From Phymorhynchus buccinoides (lineage: Eukaryota; Mollusca; Gastropoda; Neogastropoda; Raphitomidae), in assembly GCA_017654935.2 (NCBI GenBank), contig CM065712.1, forward strand, positions 16,075,989 through 16,139,988: a stretch of DNA of 64,000 nucleotides, in the 5' to 3' direction. Shown piece by piece: positions 63,791 through 64,000 of this stretch. The notes beneath the pieces are model-generated. The model worked only from the letters and a program-made list of their open reading frames with translations. It was not told the DNA's origin and did not search any database. The stretch's first letter is position 1, and every line of letters begins with the position of its first letter. The translations under genes were made by a program, and so were the position numbers.

Positions 63791-64000
63791 CTAAATGGAA
63801 ATTTCGATGGCTGTAAGACGCAGAAATTCTCTTTGCATTGCTTTAGCAGCACGACGCCATTCGCTCTTGTACCCACACCGACAACAGAGCCTCTCTTTGT
63901 TAGTAACACCGACCCCACAATTTTTACAAGGCTGCGTGCATGAGCCCTTACGAAGTCTTGCCAGGTGAATCTTACAGAAATCCCCAAGACAGCTTTTACC
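63791..64000 (-). CDS. cysteine-rich zinc-ribbon-like ORF, 5' end outside window
   Basis: The minus strand is open from the window edge to a TAG at 63791-63793, 69 codons. It reads SCLGDFCKIHLARLRKGSC, then QPCKNCGVGVTNKERLCCRC and GYKSEWRRAAKAMQREFLRL. Two CxxC pairs (CKNC, CRC/CCRC) spaced by about 13 residues suggest a zinc ribbon, followed by a basic helix. It lies 36 bp upstream of PolB on the same strand, so the two are likely co-transcribed. No start codon is in view. A different frame starting at 63987 is open too but lacks this pattern. Confidence 0.65.
   Translation of the reverse strand, partial: GKSCLGDFCKIHLARLRKGSCTQPCKNCGVGVTNKERLCCRCGYKSEWRRAAKAMQREFLRLTAIEISI

Larger units (their letters stand above)
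50988..64000. mobile_element. Maverick/Polinton (adintovirus-like) element, partial
   Basis: About 13 kb of tightly packed, intron-free, G/C-rich genes on both strands. It includes the Maverick hallmarks: protein-primed PolB, rve integrase, FtsK/HerA-type ATPase and a probable jelly-roll capsid protein. Gene blocks are 50988-52240 minus, 52256-53476 plus, 53510-54875 minus, 55045-59958 plus (seven genes), 59948-64000 minus. All frames but one (the N terminus at 54875) are intact, which suggests recent insertion or selection. Left end in the gap, right end outside the window; no terminal inverted repeats, target duplication or adenain-type protease seen. Confidence 0.93.

Noticed and set aside
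63751..63987. 78-codon minus-strand frame MGISVRFTWQD...
   Set aside because: Overlaps the PolB start and lacks any motif; the zinc-ribbon-like frame in the same place is far more convincing.

Overview
The window is eukaryotic nuclear DNA from an invertebrate animal, most likely a gastropod mollusc. Split genes with GT-AG introns, a bilaterian ESCRT-I gene, TTAGGG-type repeats, tRNA-derived SINE copies of a kind I associate with gastropods, and a dense mix of DNA-transposon relics and microsatellites all point that way. The species cannot be fixed from the sequence. Two runs of exactly 500 N (2318-2817 and 50488-50987) are scaffold gaps.

Region by region. 1-2317 is a 27-bp satellite that ends at the first gap. 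2818-6530 is an A/T-rich, frame-broken relic of a Maverick/Polinton-type element, mostly a protein-primed family-B DNA polymerase on the minus strand. 7960-20812 holds the one recognisable host gene, a UBAP1-like ESCRT-I subunit on the plus strand. I place five exons (7960-8022, 9796-11874, 14737-15081, 19090-19191, 20687-20812), all joined in phase 0; the first exon or exons, with the start codon, were not found. Exon 4 sits between two tandem arrays built from its own two halves, and part of exon 3 is copied in the next intron. The introns and flanks carry many short inverted-repeat elements.

20813-50487 is gene-poor: piggyBac-like, pogo/mariner-like and other MITEs, a broken non-LTR reverse transcriptase (36440-37345), a THAP-domain fragment (about 34150-34290), a U2 snRNA-like fragment, a large inverted repeat centred on telomere-like repeats, four minisatellites with 92-, 43-, 91- and 110-bp units, and very long dinucleotide and G/C homopolymer tracts.

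50988-64000 is most of a second, G/C-richer and almost undamaged Maverick/Polinton (adintovirus-like) element, cut by the gap on the left and the window edge on the right. It carries a 1268-residue PolB, an rve-type integrase, an FtsK/HerA-like packaging ATPase, a probable double-jelly-roll major capsid protein and a cassette of small membrane-segment proteins. Two minus-strand genes overlap by one base, and a cysteine-rich minus-strand ORF runs off the window. Together these are what a self-synthesising transposon or integrated virus needs: copying (PolB), insertion (integrase), packaging (ATPase) and a capsid. No adenain-type protease and no terminal repeats are visible; they may lie in the missing ends. 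Its genes form divergent and convergent blocks, with a palindrome-rich divergent promoter region (54876-55044) and a hairpin exactly between two convergent genes (53478-53505).
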